Translations under genes and position numbers: made by a program
Part shown: positions 35,369 to 46,440 of the stretch, piece after piece
How the letters are laid out: each line of letters starts with the position of its first letter
Position numbering within the stretch: position 1 is the first letter of the stretch
Assembly (NCBI GenBank): GCA_014529385.2
Contig: CM043963.1
Coordinates: forward strand, 70,088,912-70,152,911
From: Adiantum capillus-veneris
Lineage: Eukaryota > Streptophyta > Polypodiopsida > Polypodiales > Pteridaceae
DNA: 64,000 nucleotides
Direction of reading: 5' to 3'
The notes under the pieces: generated by a model
What the model was told of the DNA's origin: nothing
What the model saw: the letters and a program-made list of their open reading frames with translations, nothing else
Database searches by the model: none

Positions 35369-37726
35369 TTGGTTGCAGGAAGGTTGTATCAATTGGGAAA
35401 TGATCATGTTTTACGACTATGCATCAATCCTGAGGAATATAATATATATCTGCGCGAAGCACATGTTCAGGAATGTGCATTTCATTGTTCAAGAAGGAAC
35501 ACATATAGGAATTTGTTACAATTGGGAGTCTATTGGCCAGGAATGAAAGAAAGCGTACATGAATATGTCACTGTATGTATTGTATGTTCATCAAAACCGC
35601 CAGCCGAGTATTCGACATTATATCAGATAATGATCGCTCCAGAATGGAGTCAGTATATTGTTGAATATCTCACAAATAGAACTTTCCCAGAAGGAACGTC
35701 AAAAGCTCGTCAGAAATCTGTAGAGACAGAAGCTAGAGATTACGCTTTAATAGGAGATCAACTCTATAAGAGAGGTAAAGACAACCAGCTTAGGATTTGC
35801 GCATCAGAGTCTGAGTATGTGATAATCCTGGAGCAAGCTCATGGAGGAGTAGGTGGAGGCCATTTCTCAGGTGATAAGACAGCAAAACTTGTCTTAGCCG
35901 CAGGAATATGGTGGCCAACATTACATATGGACGCTGAGGAATACGTTAAACGGTGTGATGACTGTCAGCGGACCAAAGTACCACTTAAAAGAGATGATAT
36001 GCCGCTTAGACCAATGATGGGGGCAAGAGCTTTTGCAAAATGGGGGATTGATTATGTCGGACCCATTTCACCTCCTGCATATAAGACTCATGCACAATAC
36101 ATCATTGTGGCTACAGACTATCTAACAAAGTGGGTCGAAGCAAAGGCAACTCAAAAAGCAGATGCCAGGACCACGGCACAATTTCTATATGAATACGTCT
36201 TTGTACGATATGGATTGCCAATAGAAATTGTGAGTGATCGAGGCACACATTTCATAAATGAAGTGATAGAGATCCTTCTAGATGAATTCATGGTAATCCA
36301 TAGGAAATCAGCCCCGTATCATCCACAAGCAAACGGACAAGCTGAAGCAACAAACAAAACCATATGCACGGTCCTTACGAAGATTGTATCTGAGTCGAGA
36401 ACTGACTGGGACCAAAAGTTGCATTCAACATTATGGGCATATAGGGTAGCATATAAAACATCAATAGGAACGACCCCATATAACATGGTTTTTGGGCTAA
36501 ATGCTATCTTGCCAATAGAATTCTTGATTTCAACCTTAAGGGTGGCTAAGGATCTAGAGTGGACAGGGCACGAGCTCTCTGATAGAATAGATGACCTGGA
36601 AAAGCTAGATGAGCTTCGCCTAAAAGCAGTAGCTTCCATCTACGCTCAAAAAAGGCGACAAAAGGAATTTTTTGATAAGCATGTGCGGACTAAAGAGTTT
36701 AAAGTTGGGGACTATGTCCTAGTTTACACTCTGAAACAGCATGCTAAGAAGCTTAAAAAGCGAGGGATGGGACCTCTGGTGATTAAAGATCTATCACCAA
36801 GTGGAGCCGTCAAGCTTGCTACATTAGACGGAGAAGAAATGCCCAATTGGATTAGTGGATGCAGAGTGAAAAAGTATCTGTTGCCGCTAACACAAGACAT
36901 GCTTCTCAAAATACATCAAGAAAAGCTGCGTGTCCAAAAAAAGAAAAAGATTGTAGAGGAAGCGCAAGCCGAGGCGAAGGAAAGAATGGAGAAAAGAAGA
37001 CTACTGCGTCAGAAACAGCGCAATGAAGGAGCAATACGAATAAACGCAGTTAGTATAACAGAAATGGGGAATGACAAAGAAGAACCCATCATTGAATGCA
37101 AAGTAGGGACCAACCAAATCAAAGCCAGAGCACTATTGGATTCAGGAGCTCAAGCTAACCTACTTTCACTCAGTTTGTATAGACAATTGACAAATGACAC
37201 TAAATTACAAACTGCCAAGCAAGAGTTAAAAAGTTACTCTGAGAATTCAATCAAAACTGTCGGATGCACAGTTTTACATATACAGATTAACCAGTATGTG
37301 TATCCTCATATGTTTTACGTGGTTGAAGACCAAGCTACACAACATCCATTATTGCTAGGACAACCATGGCAGAAGCAATACAATGCAATGATTGACTGGA
37401 GTTCTAAATCAGTGCTTATCAAATACGAAGGTGAAAGTCAATCAATTAAGTTCACCAAAGGAGCAGAGCCAACTCCAAAGGAAGAATCCACAGACAAGGG
37501 CAAACAAAAATTAGAGAAAAAGAAGAAGCAATGGCAACCAAAAGTTTCTACACAACTAGATTGCTCATCGACGAGGAACTCTCAACATTTGATAAGGAAG
37601 ACAAGCAATAATATAACAGCTCAACCTTGGGATAAAACGGAGTCAACGTTGGTATGGAGACCAAAAAAGGTGGTGCCAAAAAACACAAACAGAGTCTTCA
37701 ATACTAGACAACAGAGTGATCCCTGA
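35369..37726 (+). pseudogene. pol: E3 doubled zinc module, integrase and second retropepsin-like domain (785 residues)
   Basis: Residues ~3-73 and ~126-199 are two related modules, each with G-x-LY, a LR-x-C stretch and H-x6-H-x30-C-x2-C (H32/H39/C70/C73 and H158/H165/C196/C199). The integrase core follows: WGIDYVGPISPP, IEIVSDRGTHFINEV and ANGQAEATNKT. Next comes a C-terminal domain (EFKVGDYVLVYTLKQ) and a basic coiled stretch. Near 37080-37400 a second aspartic-protease-like domain has the loop RALLDSGAQANLLSLSLYRQ and the later HPLLLGQPWQ. Canonical Ty3/gypsy elements have one zinc module and one protease, placed before RT. Confidence 0.88.
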
Positions 37727-37738
37727 CAATCAAGGACG

Positions 37739-38158
37739 GTGAAACAGATCTGGATTCCAAAGAAGTTCATGACGGCACAAAGCTATAGCAAGCAAATTTG
37801 GATCCCAAAGATTTGTAAACAGGAACTCCCTTCAATACAATCAACGGAAACTCCTAGGTATTTCAAGGCGAGGAAATCAACACACAGAACAAAGCAGGTT
37901 TGGGTCGCAAAGAGTTTGTGGCAAGCACAAGCAAAGCGGAAGCAGATTTGGATTGTGAACAAAGACAACAAGGTAACGAAGAATCCATCTACTGATTCTA
38001 CTACCGAAGTGCCAAAACCAACCCAAAACCCGACCACCAATCCTTCAATCAAACAAAGAGCAGCTTTATTGGAAAGAATGTTGTATCATCGCTCTACAAT
38101 TGCATTGGGAACTTATGACCAAAACAACTACAATGCTTCACCCACAGACACTTCATAG
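37739..38158 (+). pseudogene. E3 Trp-rich repeat tail
   Basis: This short coding stretch behind the second protease domain is built on a recurring motif: KQIWIPKKF, KQIWIPKIC, KQVWVAKSL, KQIWIVNKD. Two earlier variants close the preceding ORF (KKQWQPKV, LVWRPKKV). Spacing is irregular, 14-40 residues. The function is unknown; basic and aromatic repeats of this sort could bind nucleic acid or a partner protein. I know no named family. Confidence 0.5.
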
Positions 38159-40971
38159 TCGTCCGGGAGGACTCAGACTAGGAGGGGGGGAGGTATACAG
38201 GAGCTACAAAGCAGCTACAAGCGGAAAAAACAAAGAAAAACAAAAATTATATTACAAGGGCAGTGTCTTACATGATTTTGCAATTTTTTATGTTTGATTG
38301 CGGATATTGATAATATTTATGCCCTTATATACCTTGTTTTGCAACAAGAAGAGATCAAATGATGAATTTGGGTCTCTAGATGTGTAAATATCACTAAATA
38401 AGAGTGTTTTTGGAGCTAAAAAGTGGAAAAAAGTGGTAATCCAAGTCCAGAAATCACAAAGAAGTGTATATTCATATACACAGGGTTACCAGCTATTTAT
38501 CGTGTATGTTTGGAATTTTTTGGCTTCAATTTGCTATTTTCCTTTATTTTTTATGATTTTCTTAATAAAAATAAAAGAAAAATAAAAAAGCAGGTGAAAT
38601 GAGATCGGAAAAAAGAAAAGAATAGACGGTGATGGTCCTAATGACAAGGGCAACCCATGGTAAAAATTGGGTACAATTCTGAAAAAGTTGCGGAAAGCCC
38701 GAAATGACAGAATTTTGGCAAAGTGGACAGATTTCTCAGAAACAGGTCAAACGGAGTCCAAATTGAGAAATTTCAAATCCTAAAGTGCATTTCACGACGA
38801 GATAGGAGCACATGTCAAATTTGGTAACAAGTGATCCGGGAAGCCCGAAGTTAAGTATTTTTCACTTCACTATCAAGCTCATTTCCACTATTACCTTCTT
38901 GGAGAGAGCAAAGAGCACACAGGAGCATCCGACCTTCTACCGCCTTCTACGACTGCTACGAGAGCTCAGAGGACACCAGACATGAGAGGTAGACTCGTTG
39001 CCATAAGCTTTTGATGCTTATCGTTAACTTTTGTCGCGAAAACTCACCAAAACCAAGAAACAAGAGCAGACGGGGAATGGGGAAGAACGCTAGGTAGGGG
39101 CACAACCGCCTAACCAAACCTTGCAAGAACTTAGAGGTGGGTTACCCTAGTATAGGAGATGAGTTTCTAGCACTCAAAGCTCGAGAAAGAACGACTGGAA
39201 AAACCCTAGGTCAACAGAGCCTGCAAGAGGCAAACAGAAAAAAGTTGTCGGAACGACACAAAACTTCTCAGGAAGCTTAACAACATCGAGGGCAATGCAA
39301 CCATGGAGTATCTCCGGGTTTGGATCACCAAAAGTAGGTCGGAACAACCGATTCGGCTGCGGACACACAAAGCGTCATTTTGGCATAACGGCTGAAATTG
39401 ACGACCGAATGACATGAAACTTCACAAGCAGTTCAAATATACATGGATGACTTATGTTTGCAAGCAAAACCCAAAAGAAAGCTGATTCACTTACCGATGG
39501 TGAAAAAGACGCTTTCGGGCAACCAAATGGAGAAAGATGGAGAACGGGGAGCCAAAGTCAAGTTCAACCAAATGGATGGCTTCACAACATATCCAATGAG
39601 CTGGAAATGCAACTCTCAAGAAGAAAAGTTGAAGAAATTCAACTCCAAGGCAAAAAGACGACTTCGGAGACTGAAATGCCTATAAGGGGGCTTTTTAGCT
39701 AAACTGATGACTTTTTAAGTTGAAAACTAGTTAGCAGGGCTTAGGGCACTAGCACAAAGCATTCTTTGCACAAAAAGACCAACATTTCAAGAAAAGACAT
39801 CATACGCGTATGATGTCTCACAGCATGATTTTCACATCCATTTCAACATTTGAGTGCATAGCCTCATTCCACATGTTAATCACATCCTATGAACCAAGTA
39901 TCATGAGAATTGGAGTTAGAAAACCCAAGGAAAACCAAAAAGACGCAAAGTAGGCCATAAAATTGATTTTTGGTCCTAATTTTGTCAAAATAACTCCAAA
40001 CTCATTGAAACTTTGTAGGATTGTTGATTAACACATCTACAAGCTATCTGGAACCAAAAAGCACCATTTTGACACAAAAGACATCATACGCGTATGATGT
40101 CTATTTGCACTTACAGAGCCAAAAATGCTCATTTGTCATCATACATCCATTATATATATCTAATACATGCTACATATGAAGTTTGGAACCATTTGGTCAA
40201 GTGGATCACCCCATTAGCCCAATTAAGAGAAAATCCTTCATACAAAGCCTATTTTTGTCCCAAATCCAACATATTCAAGTCCAAACCAAGATTTGAGTAT
40301 AAACAGTCCTTCACTAGCACATGGAGAGTCCACAGAACCAATCCCATGAAAAATTGATGAAAAAGACATCATACGCGTATGATGTCTCCAGAGCCATTTT
40401 TAGTCCAAATTCTATCCAAACTTGATAAATCCACTGAATAAGCCTATCTAAAGCCAAAACCAAGCTTATAGAGAAAATTGGTCCAAAAATGCACTAAAAG
40501 ACATCATACGCGTATGATGTCTCACTATGTGATTTTGGCACCTCAGGGCTTCAACCACCAAACAGAAGTGATCTACATGCCATTTGAAGGTAATCCACCA
40601 AGTTTTACCCAATTTGGATCATAAAATCCATTTCCCTTTCAAAATTTTGCCAAGAGCCTGAACTGGACTAAACTGGCCAAAACTTGACCAAATGGGATCC
40701 AAACTCAAATCCAAGCATATGATACTCATGTATACACTATCAGCTACAAGCACAACCAATATGAAGTCATTCTGACACAAAAGACATCATACGCGTATGA
40801 TGTCTCAAGCATGTTTTTGAGCCCAGTTTGCATATTTTTTCACCTACATTGCATCCTTAGGCCCTGAATAGCTCATGTTTCAATTTTCAAGTCATTTGAA
40901 TAGTTAAAAGCTTCATTTCGGCTTTCAGTACTAAAAAGACGCTAACTTCTGAAATTGGAGTTACAGGATCC
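38159..40971 (+). other. E3 long non-coding stretch between pol and ORF3, with palindrome cluster 2
   Basis: About 2.8 kb without a supportable gene. It contains a purine-rich tract near 38182-38192, an AT-rich zone (38500-38590) and an 8-bp inverted repeat GTGTATAT/ATATACAC (38465-38482). A 23-bp copy of the RT active-site coding sequence lies at 39435-39457. Five perfect copies of the 24-bp palindrome lie at 39795, 40079, 40364, 40499 and 40782, with spacings of 284, 285, 135 and 283. Short open frames (for example 39443-39685) are not credible genes. Confidence 0.8.
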
Positions 40972-43900
40972 ATGGATTCCGCTAAGTCATCGGCAACTAA
41001 GAGAAAAAGACCAACCATCAAGGATGCTCTTGCAGAAGCAGAACCTTTTGATATTCCAACAGAAACCCTCAAGCCAACCAAGACTTGGGTGGAGGAAGCA
41101 GTACTAGAAAAAGAGGGAATAAAGATCTACCAGGGGACTTTCAGAGATCCTCAAGGGCAATCGGTCGATGTACCTATGATCCCACGAGAATTAGTGGATT
41201 ATAGCAGATCAGAGAACATCAGAAGATACCTGGAAAAGGCTGACTTACACAGGTTCTTCACCTCGAGACCATCAGGTGTAGACACAAGAAGAGTGTATGA
41301 GTTGGCAACATCCATTCAGAAGGATGGGAAAGCCACGTTGACAGCCATGGATGGAGAAACAATTGAAGTACAGATCACTCCACAGCTCATTGCAGATGCA
41401 TTGAAGCTGCACAACAAAGGGAGTTCTGTCAGAGAAAGAAGGGAGGCCATAGAGGTCTATGGATCAAAGAAACAAAATACAACCTACGGAGATATGGCAG
41501 ATCAACGAGCGGCAACCCTTTGCCGATTATACAACCAGTTTTTCCATGTGTGCAGTAAAAGACCGCAGAAGTATACTACACCACCCCATGCCATTGCGAC
41601 AACCATCACATGGGCACTGAAGAGCAACATGCCAAAAGAGGTGAATTATGCTCAATACATCCACGAGCAAGTAATCGCCATGCACAACCAGAAGCCAAAG
41701 TACATAGGAGGAGGAGAAATCCTAACAAGAATAGCTTATGAAGCTATTGGAGCTAGGGATCAAGGGCCACGGGTTCCCTCCCAGAATGAGTGGCTTAGAG
41801 AAGCCGATGAAGAAAAGAACAGCAAGAAGTATCCAAGAGGGCGTCCACAAGAGCACGCCGAAAACTAGAAATAGTTTCAGAACCTGAAGAGGCTGTGGAC
41901 GAGCCGCTCAAGAAGAAAGCGAAGAAGAAGGCTGATCCCAAGCAAACCAAAAGTCAAAAAGCCGCAAGAATGGAAAGGCTGGTGGAGCAGTTTAGAGCGG
42001 AAAGAGCTCTAAAGGGGGACTTTGAAGAAATGTGGGTGCCAGACCCCACTAAAGTCGGAACCAGCTCTGCCAGGCCACATGTTGATCAATATGATCAATA
42101 TATTAGAGCTTATGAGGAGTCGGAGGCCATACTGGAGCAGCAACCTGTCGAGCCTTATACTGAAGAGGAAGTACAGCTTTTAAAAGCTGAGCTGAAAAAG
42201 GACGACAAGGAGAAGAAGGAAGTAGATGAGTCTACTGAACTTCGAGAGAAAGACGGGCAAGCAAACAAAGGAAAAGCCAAGATGACTAAGGACAATCAGC
42301 CCTCCTTTACTGATGTACCAAGCCCGAAGAAGACGGAAATTATTGTGGAGGAGACCACAATAGAAATAGAAATAGAAGTTATGGAAAAGCCGGAGGCCGG
42401 GACCAAGGGAAAGCAGATAGATCCAGTTCACCAAAAGAAAGATGATTATGAGGATCTGGTAGTGATCGGATACAGTGAAGAAGAGGCCCTGGAGGCAGTT
42501 TATGGGATATCCCTACGAAAACAAGATGATCGGAAAGGGACGAAGGAAAAGACAAAAGGTACAATGGAGAGTGAAGAGAAAATGGACGAACAGAACATAC
42601 TGGAAGAGCCGAAGCCATTGGAGGTGGTGGCAGAAAGAGCTGTCAAGTTGACAGATGAAGATGAAAAAGACATGCACATGGTGCATGAACTGCTCAGCAA
42701 GATTAAAGAAAGATCCAGAGCAAAGGAAGTAGCAATTGAGACAGCAAAACAAAAGGAAGCAGAGTTGCAGAAGAAGTTAGAGAATGCTATGACTGAATCT
42801 GAAAGTCATAAAGCATCACTCTACGACGCAGAAAACGAGAGAGACGGCTTGATACTCCAACTAGCCGAAGCTTCAAGAGAGGTAACAAGTTCACAGGAAG
42901 CAAAGGAGCGAATAGAAGATGAGCTGGAGGCAGCCAAGGATGAGCTCATTGAGCTAAGGGAAAGAGTCGAACTTCAAGAAAGGACAATCACGAGACTCAG
43001 GACCACCCCTAGAGCTAGCAGAGCAGGAACAGAACAAGAGGAGCCCTCGTACCAGCTCTGGAAGATCAGGTCAGAAGTTTGCAAAGAGAGCTAAGGTTAG
43101 AGCAAGTGCAAAGATTGCACATGGCGGAGGGATCATTGGCTGCAGAGGAGAGGCTCACATCAGAAAACCAAACACTAAGGACAGAAAATGAGGCCCTCCG
43201 CAAACAGCTCCAAGACCTCCAAGAGCAACAAAGAAGAGAAACAGAGCCACCACAAGAAGAAGCAGGGGGAGCAGCCATAGAGCTACCAGAAACTGGAGAG
43301 GCAACCACAATTGAAGATCCAGCCCCAGTTCAAGAAGTGGCCTCGACTTCAGGAATCTCTGAAGAAGAAGAACAAAGGCTCCAGGACCAAATAGAAAAGT
43401 CAACAGAGGAAAGTGCCAAGGCGGAAATGGAATGGGAAAGGAGACTCCTCATCTCCATTAGACTTCAAGGTTTAGACACAAAAGTGCTCCATGAAGAGTG
43501 GATGCAACCCAGCCTGCCTTTCCCTCTGATGAAATTTGAAGTGATAAAGACGAAAAAGAGAATAGAGGAGGAGCAGTATGTCGCTCTTTACGAAGGCGAC
43601 ATCACAAAGGATGAACAATCAAAGAAGATTGTAGATTCTCAACCTAGATGGAGGAAAGGTTGGCTGAACAAATACCCAGCCTACCTCATCTACTTGGTAG
43701 AGGCTCCAAAGGAGATTCGGGAGGATGCAACCTTCTGCCCGGCCAAGAGTCAGAAGCTGGAAAGAGCATGGCAGGATTGCAGAAAAGAAGCCAAATTGGC
43801 TTAATTACCCAAGGATGCCAGGACCAAAGGCAGGAGAGAGAATAGGTAAAGCCTACATGGTGAAAACCCTAACGGGCACCATCAAACTCTTTACTGGCTC

Positions 43901-44243
43901 TCCTGACCTTTTGTGTCAGATGCTAAAGAAAATCTGCAGGACTCTCTTAGCATGCATTGAAGTGTTCGCACCAGATAAAGCCACGACCTCGAGTCTACTA
44001 TCGACGGCCGACACAGTGACGGATATGATGTATGATCTTTCATTGCAGCCATCACCAAAGGTGTTACATCTCTTATACCAAAGAATTATGTTTTTGCCTA
44101 GCTTCCACATGCAAACATTCGAAGAAGCCTTCTACACCGGCTTTTTCACTCACGAAAGCAAAATATTCGGCCCAACCTTGACCATCGGCAACCTACGCTA
44201 CGAATCACATTTGCAGATGCTCAAGACGACAGGACTCTATTGA
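40972..44243 (+). pseudogene. E3 ORF3 region behind pol
   Basis: The region begins with a globular domain (40972-41868, 298 residues) containing GETIEVQITPQLIADALKLH and, near its end, GGGEILTRIAYEAIGARDQG and VPSQNEWLRE. A Lys/Glu-rich long coiled coil (41895-43200) follows. Then comes a conserved C-terminal domain with EEWMQPSLPFPLMKFE, WRKGWLNKYPAYLIYLVEAP, YMVKTLTGTIKLF and YQRIMFLPSFHMQTFEEAFY. E5 carries clear counterparts of all these blocks. I do not recognise a function. The position between pol and 3' LTR in sense orientation and the coiled coil suggest a structural or nucleic-acid-associated protein. The region contains a few breaks. Confidence 0.75.
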
Positions 44244-44257
44244 CCAAGCCTAAAATT

Positions 44258-44275
44258 CATGTCAGGGACGACATG
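44258..44275 (+). other. Hairpin before the E3 polypurine tract
   Basis: CATGTC, a 6-base loop and GACATG form a 6-bp inverted repeat in the short 3' untranslated stretch. It lies five bases before the GGAGGGGGGGAG tract. E5 has the same hairpin and the same five-base gap (61248-61265). Confidence 0.65.
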
Positions 44276-44280
44276 AACGC

Positions 44281-44292
44281 GGAGGGGGGGAG
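44281..44292 (+). other. E3 polypurine tract
   Basis: GGAGGGGGGGAG abuts the TGTTGAGCC start of the 3' LTR. Confidence 0.9.
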
Positions 44293-45227
44293 TGTTGAGC
44301 CAGCAGAGGATCACACCCACATTTTTGCTCACACCCATCATTTTGTAACCATTGATTGTAATAAATGTCTTTTTGACATTAATTTTGATTTGAGCCATTC
44401 ATTAAGTAACGGGACTCAATTGAGTTTCCAGCTTGTAATCCCGAAGTAATTTCACCTGTTGATGTAAATAATTAGAGATGTTCTCACCTCCAAGGCTGAG
44501 GTATATAAGCCAAAGTTTTGTAACCTAAAGGGAGATTCAATTATTAATCAAAGTGAGTTTTTGAGCGCCGTGACTGGTCTGAGAGAGAGAGAGAGAGAGT
44601 GTCTTATCTTCTTGCTACGAGAGCTACAGGGCCGCCATTGGAGAAGCGACACCGCCATTGTGTTAGCAACGGTGAGAGCTACACACAGATACCAAGAGTG
44701 CGCGCTATCGGCTTCTATGTGTGGTAAGTTCCTACGAGCTTCGGTGTGAGTTTTCTTCCAACTCGTGTGTCGGAATAGAGCATGCAGCATATCTATAGAA
44801 CCACAACGAGTAGAGCTACACATTAGTACCATCGGGGTCAAGTTTCGGTCACCTGTATTTTTCGGCCTGTCTTCATACGCGTTTGCCGCACGGAGTGGTT
44901 ATAGGTTGATTTTGTAGTTCAAGTCTTTAGGGTGTTGTTCTTACCTAGTGTATAGACTTCCCCTTGAGTTTGAGATCGATTCAATGATTCTAGATCCTGT
45001 TTCGTATAGCATTCGTTCGTAGTACGGATTTCAGTCACTTGCGTGTTTTAGAACTTAGATTTGATTTCCTTAGTAGTGATTGTGATTAGAAGGTCGAGTA
45101 GGTGATTTGACACCCACCTAGTTGTTTCCATGCGCCTGCGGGTCAAGCTCCATCCTCGTCTGACAAATTCTGTTGTTGGTTGAGTTCTCGCTATTTAGCT
45201 TCCGCTAGCGGCGTAACCGCCTTAACA
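44293..45227 (+). repeat. E3 3' LTR (935 bp)
   Basis: It matches 26209-27140 with about 16 substitutions and a two- to four-base difference in the GA microsatellite. It is followed by the target duplication AGATC (45228-45232), after which the E2 reverse transcriptase resumes. Confidence 0.95.
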
Positions 45228-46363
45228 AGATCCAAAGCTTCATCTCTGTCACTTTCTTCACATCCTTTGATAGGCAAATCATCAATGAAAGGCATTGTGA
45301 TTTGAGGAATAAAGTCACGTAAGACCTTATTCATCCCATTCATCATATGTGCAACCGAGTTGGTTGCTCCCTGTGGCAAGGTACACATCCTTACCAAACC
45401 CAAAGGTGTCCTCATGGTTGTCAAGTCTCTGCTTTCGATTGCAAGCTGAAATTGATCATACCCTGAGTAGAGATCCCCCATTGAGTAGATTGCCCTCCCT
45501 GCAAATGCCTCTGCAAATTCATCCACAATTGGACCTATACCTACATTTCTAATTGTCACCTTGTTCACTGGTTGCATATCTTGGATGAAGCGTAGAGAAC
45601 CATTCTTCTTTGGAATTGTGAACCACCTGTTTGAGTATGGAGCACAAGAAGGCTCCAAGATTCCCATTTTGATTTTCTCATTCAGTAGCTCTACTAACTT
45701 TGGCAAATGAGCCTTTGGAACCGGAATAGGCCGCAGATTCCAAGGTACATGAGGTATTGTGAAAATTACCATAGGAGCTACAATATAAGGATCAACACAT
45801 CCTATCTCATGTGGCTCAAATGCAAAAGCCTTACCATGCTTTGAAAGCATTTCTTTGAAGCACTTTGTCTCCTCCTGTGTTAGAAACTCCTTGCAACCAA
45901 TCTGCAACTCTTGAAAAGACTCCTTTGTGAAGGTATGTCCGATCTTTTTAGGATTCCGCAAACTTGGTTGTAAAGAAGCCTGTTCAATCTTTTCCCTGTT
46001 GTTGGGTGGTAAGGGTGAAGCTACTGGTTTCACCTTCTTTGCTACACTCTTGTATTTAGTTTCAACATGGACTTCTGGGCCTACTGTTTGGCTTTCTTTA
46101 AAGGCTTCTATTACTTGATACATTTCCATAGAGCAAACTTCCACAACATCATTTTCAAGATGCAAACTAGACCTCATTATAGCATCAAGCTCACCCATAG
46201 TATCTACAAAAGAAACTTGTTCACACAAACCCAAAACATTTTCAGTAGGCTCTAGCAACCCACTCTTTTTTATGCCTATTTGTACATTATGCACATATTG
46301 CTTCTCACATCTCTTCAAATCTTCAAGTTTTGTAAAACATACTGATCCATTCTTTGTTACCAA
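45228..46363 (-). pseudogene. pol: E2 RT N-terminal part and upstream linker
   Basis: The minus strand shows a linker (KPVASPLPPNNREKIEQASL), then RT. Motifs are HVPWNLRPIPVPKAHLPKLV, RWFTIPKKNGSLRFIQDMQP, DLYSGYDQFQLAIESRDLTT, TLPQGATNSVAHMMNGMNK and the catalytic TMPFIDDLPIKG. Plant Tat or chromovirus RTs normally read PFGLxNAPxTF and YxDD at these places. The remainder of RT lies at 26203 and below, on the far side of E3. Fossil. Confidence 0.88.
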
Positions 46364-46440
46364 GGAGCTCGTTGAAAATGCTTCACCTATTTTTGGATCA
46401 GGCGAGACCCTTTTTCTTTCTGTACCACTGCAATCCCGCT

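Larger units (their letters stand above)
26209..45227 (+). mobile_element. E3: 19-kb Tat-like Ty3/gypsy element with ORF3, paired palindrome clusters and duplicated domains
   Basis: E3 is 19,019 bp with LTRs of 932 and 935 bp, a tRNA-Asp-type primer site, a polypurine tract and a 5-bp target duplication. The order is LTR, leader with palindromes, 1371-residue gag plus protease, linker, RT, RNase H, doubled zinc module, integrase, second protease-like domain, Trp-rich repeats, a non-coding stretch with palindromes, ORF3, LTR. The size is in the range of Ogre-type elements. The LTRs differ by about 16 substitutions by eye (~1.7%), so it is the youngest dated insertion. It looks nearly whole, with roughly half a dozen breaks. 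Confidence 0.95.

Noticed and set aside
39443-39702. Coding-like segment beginning at a YMDD-like codon run
   Set aside because: Only 23 bp match the RT; the rest has no RT similarity, so it is a short duplicated piece, not a second polymerase.
27681-40805. CRISPR-like array from the repeated 24-bp palindrome
   Set aside because: Copies are 125-288 bp apart, split in two clusters 11 kb apart inside a retrotransposon, with no spacer-sized intervals or cas genes.
42180-42752. Several minus-strand open frames of 66-84 residues
   Set aside because: Products of the Lys/Glu-rich coiled-coil coding strand of E3 ORF3 read in antisense.
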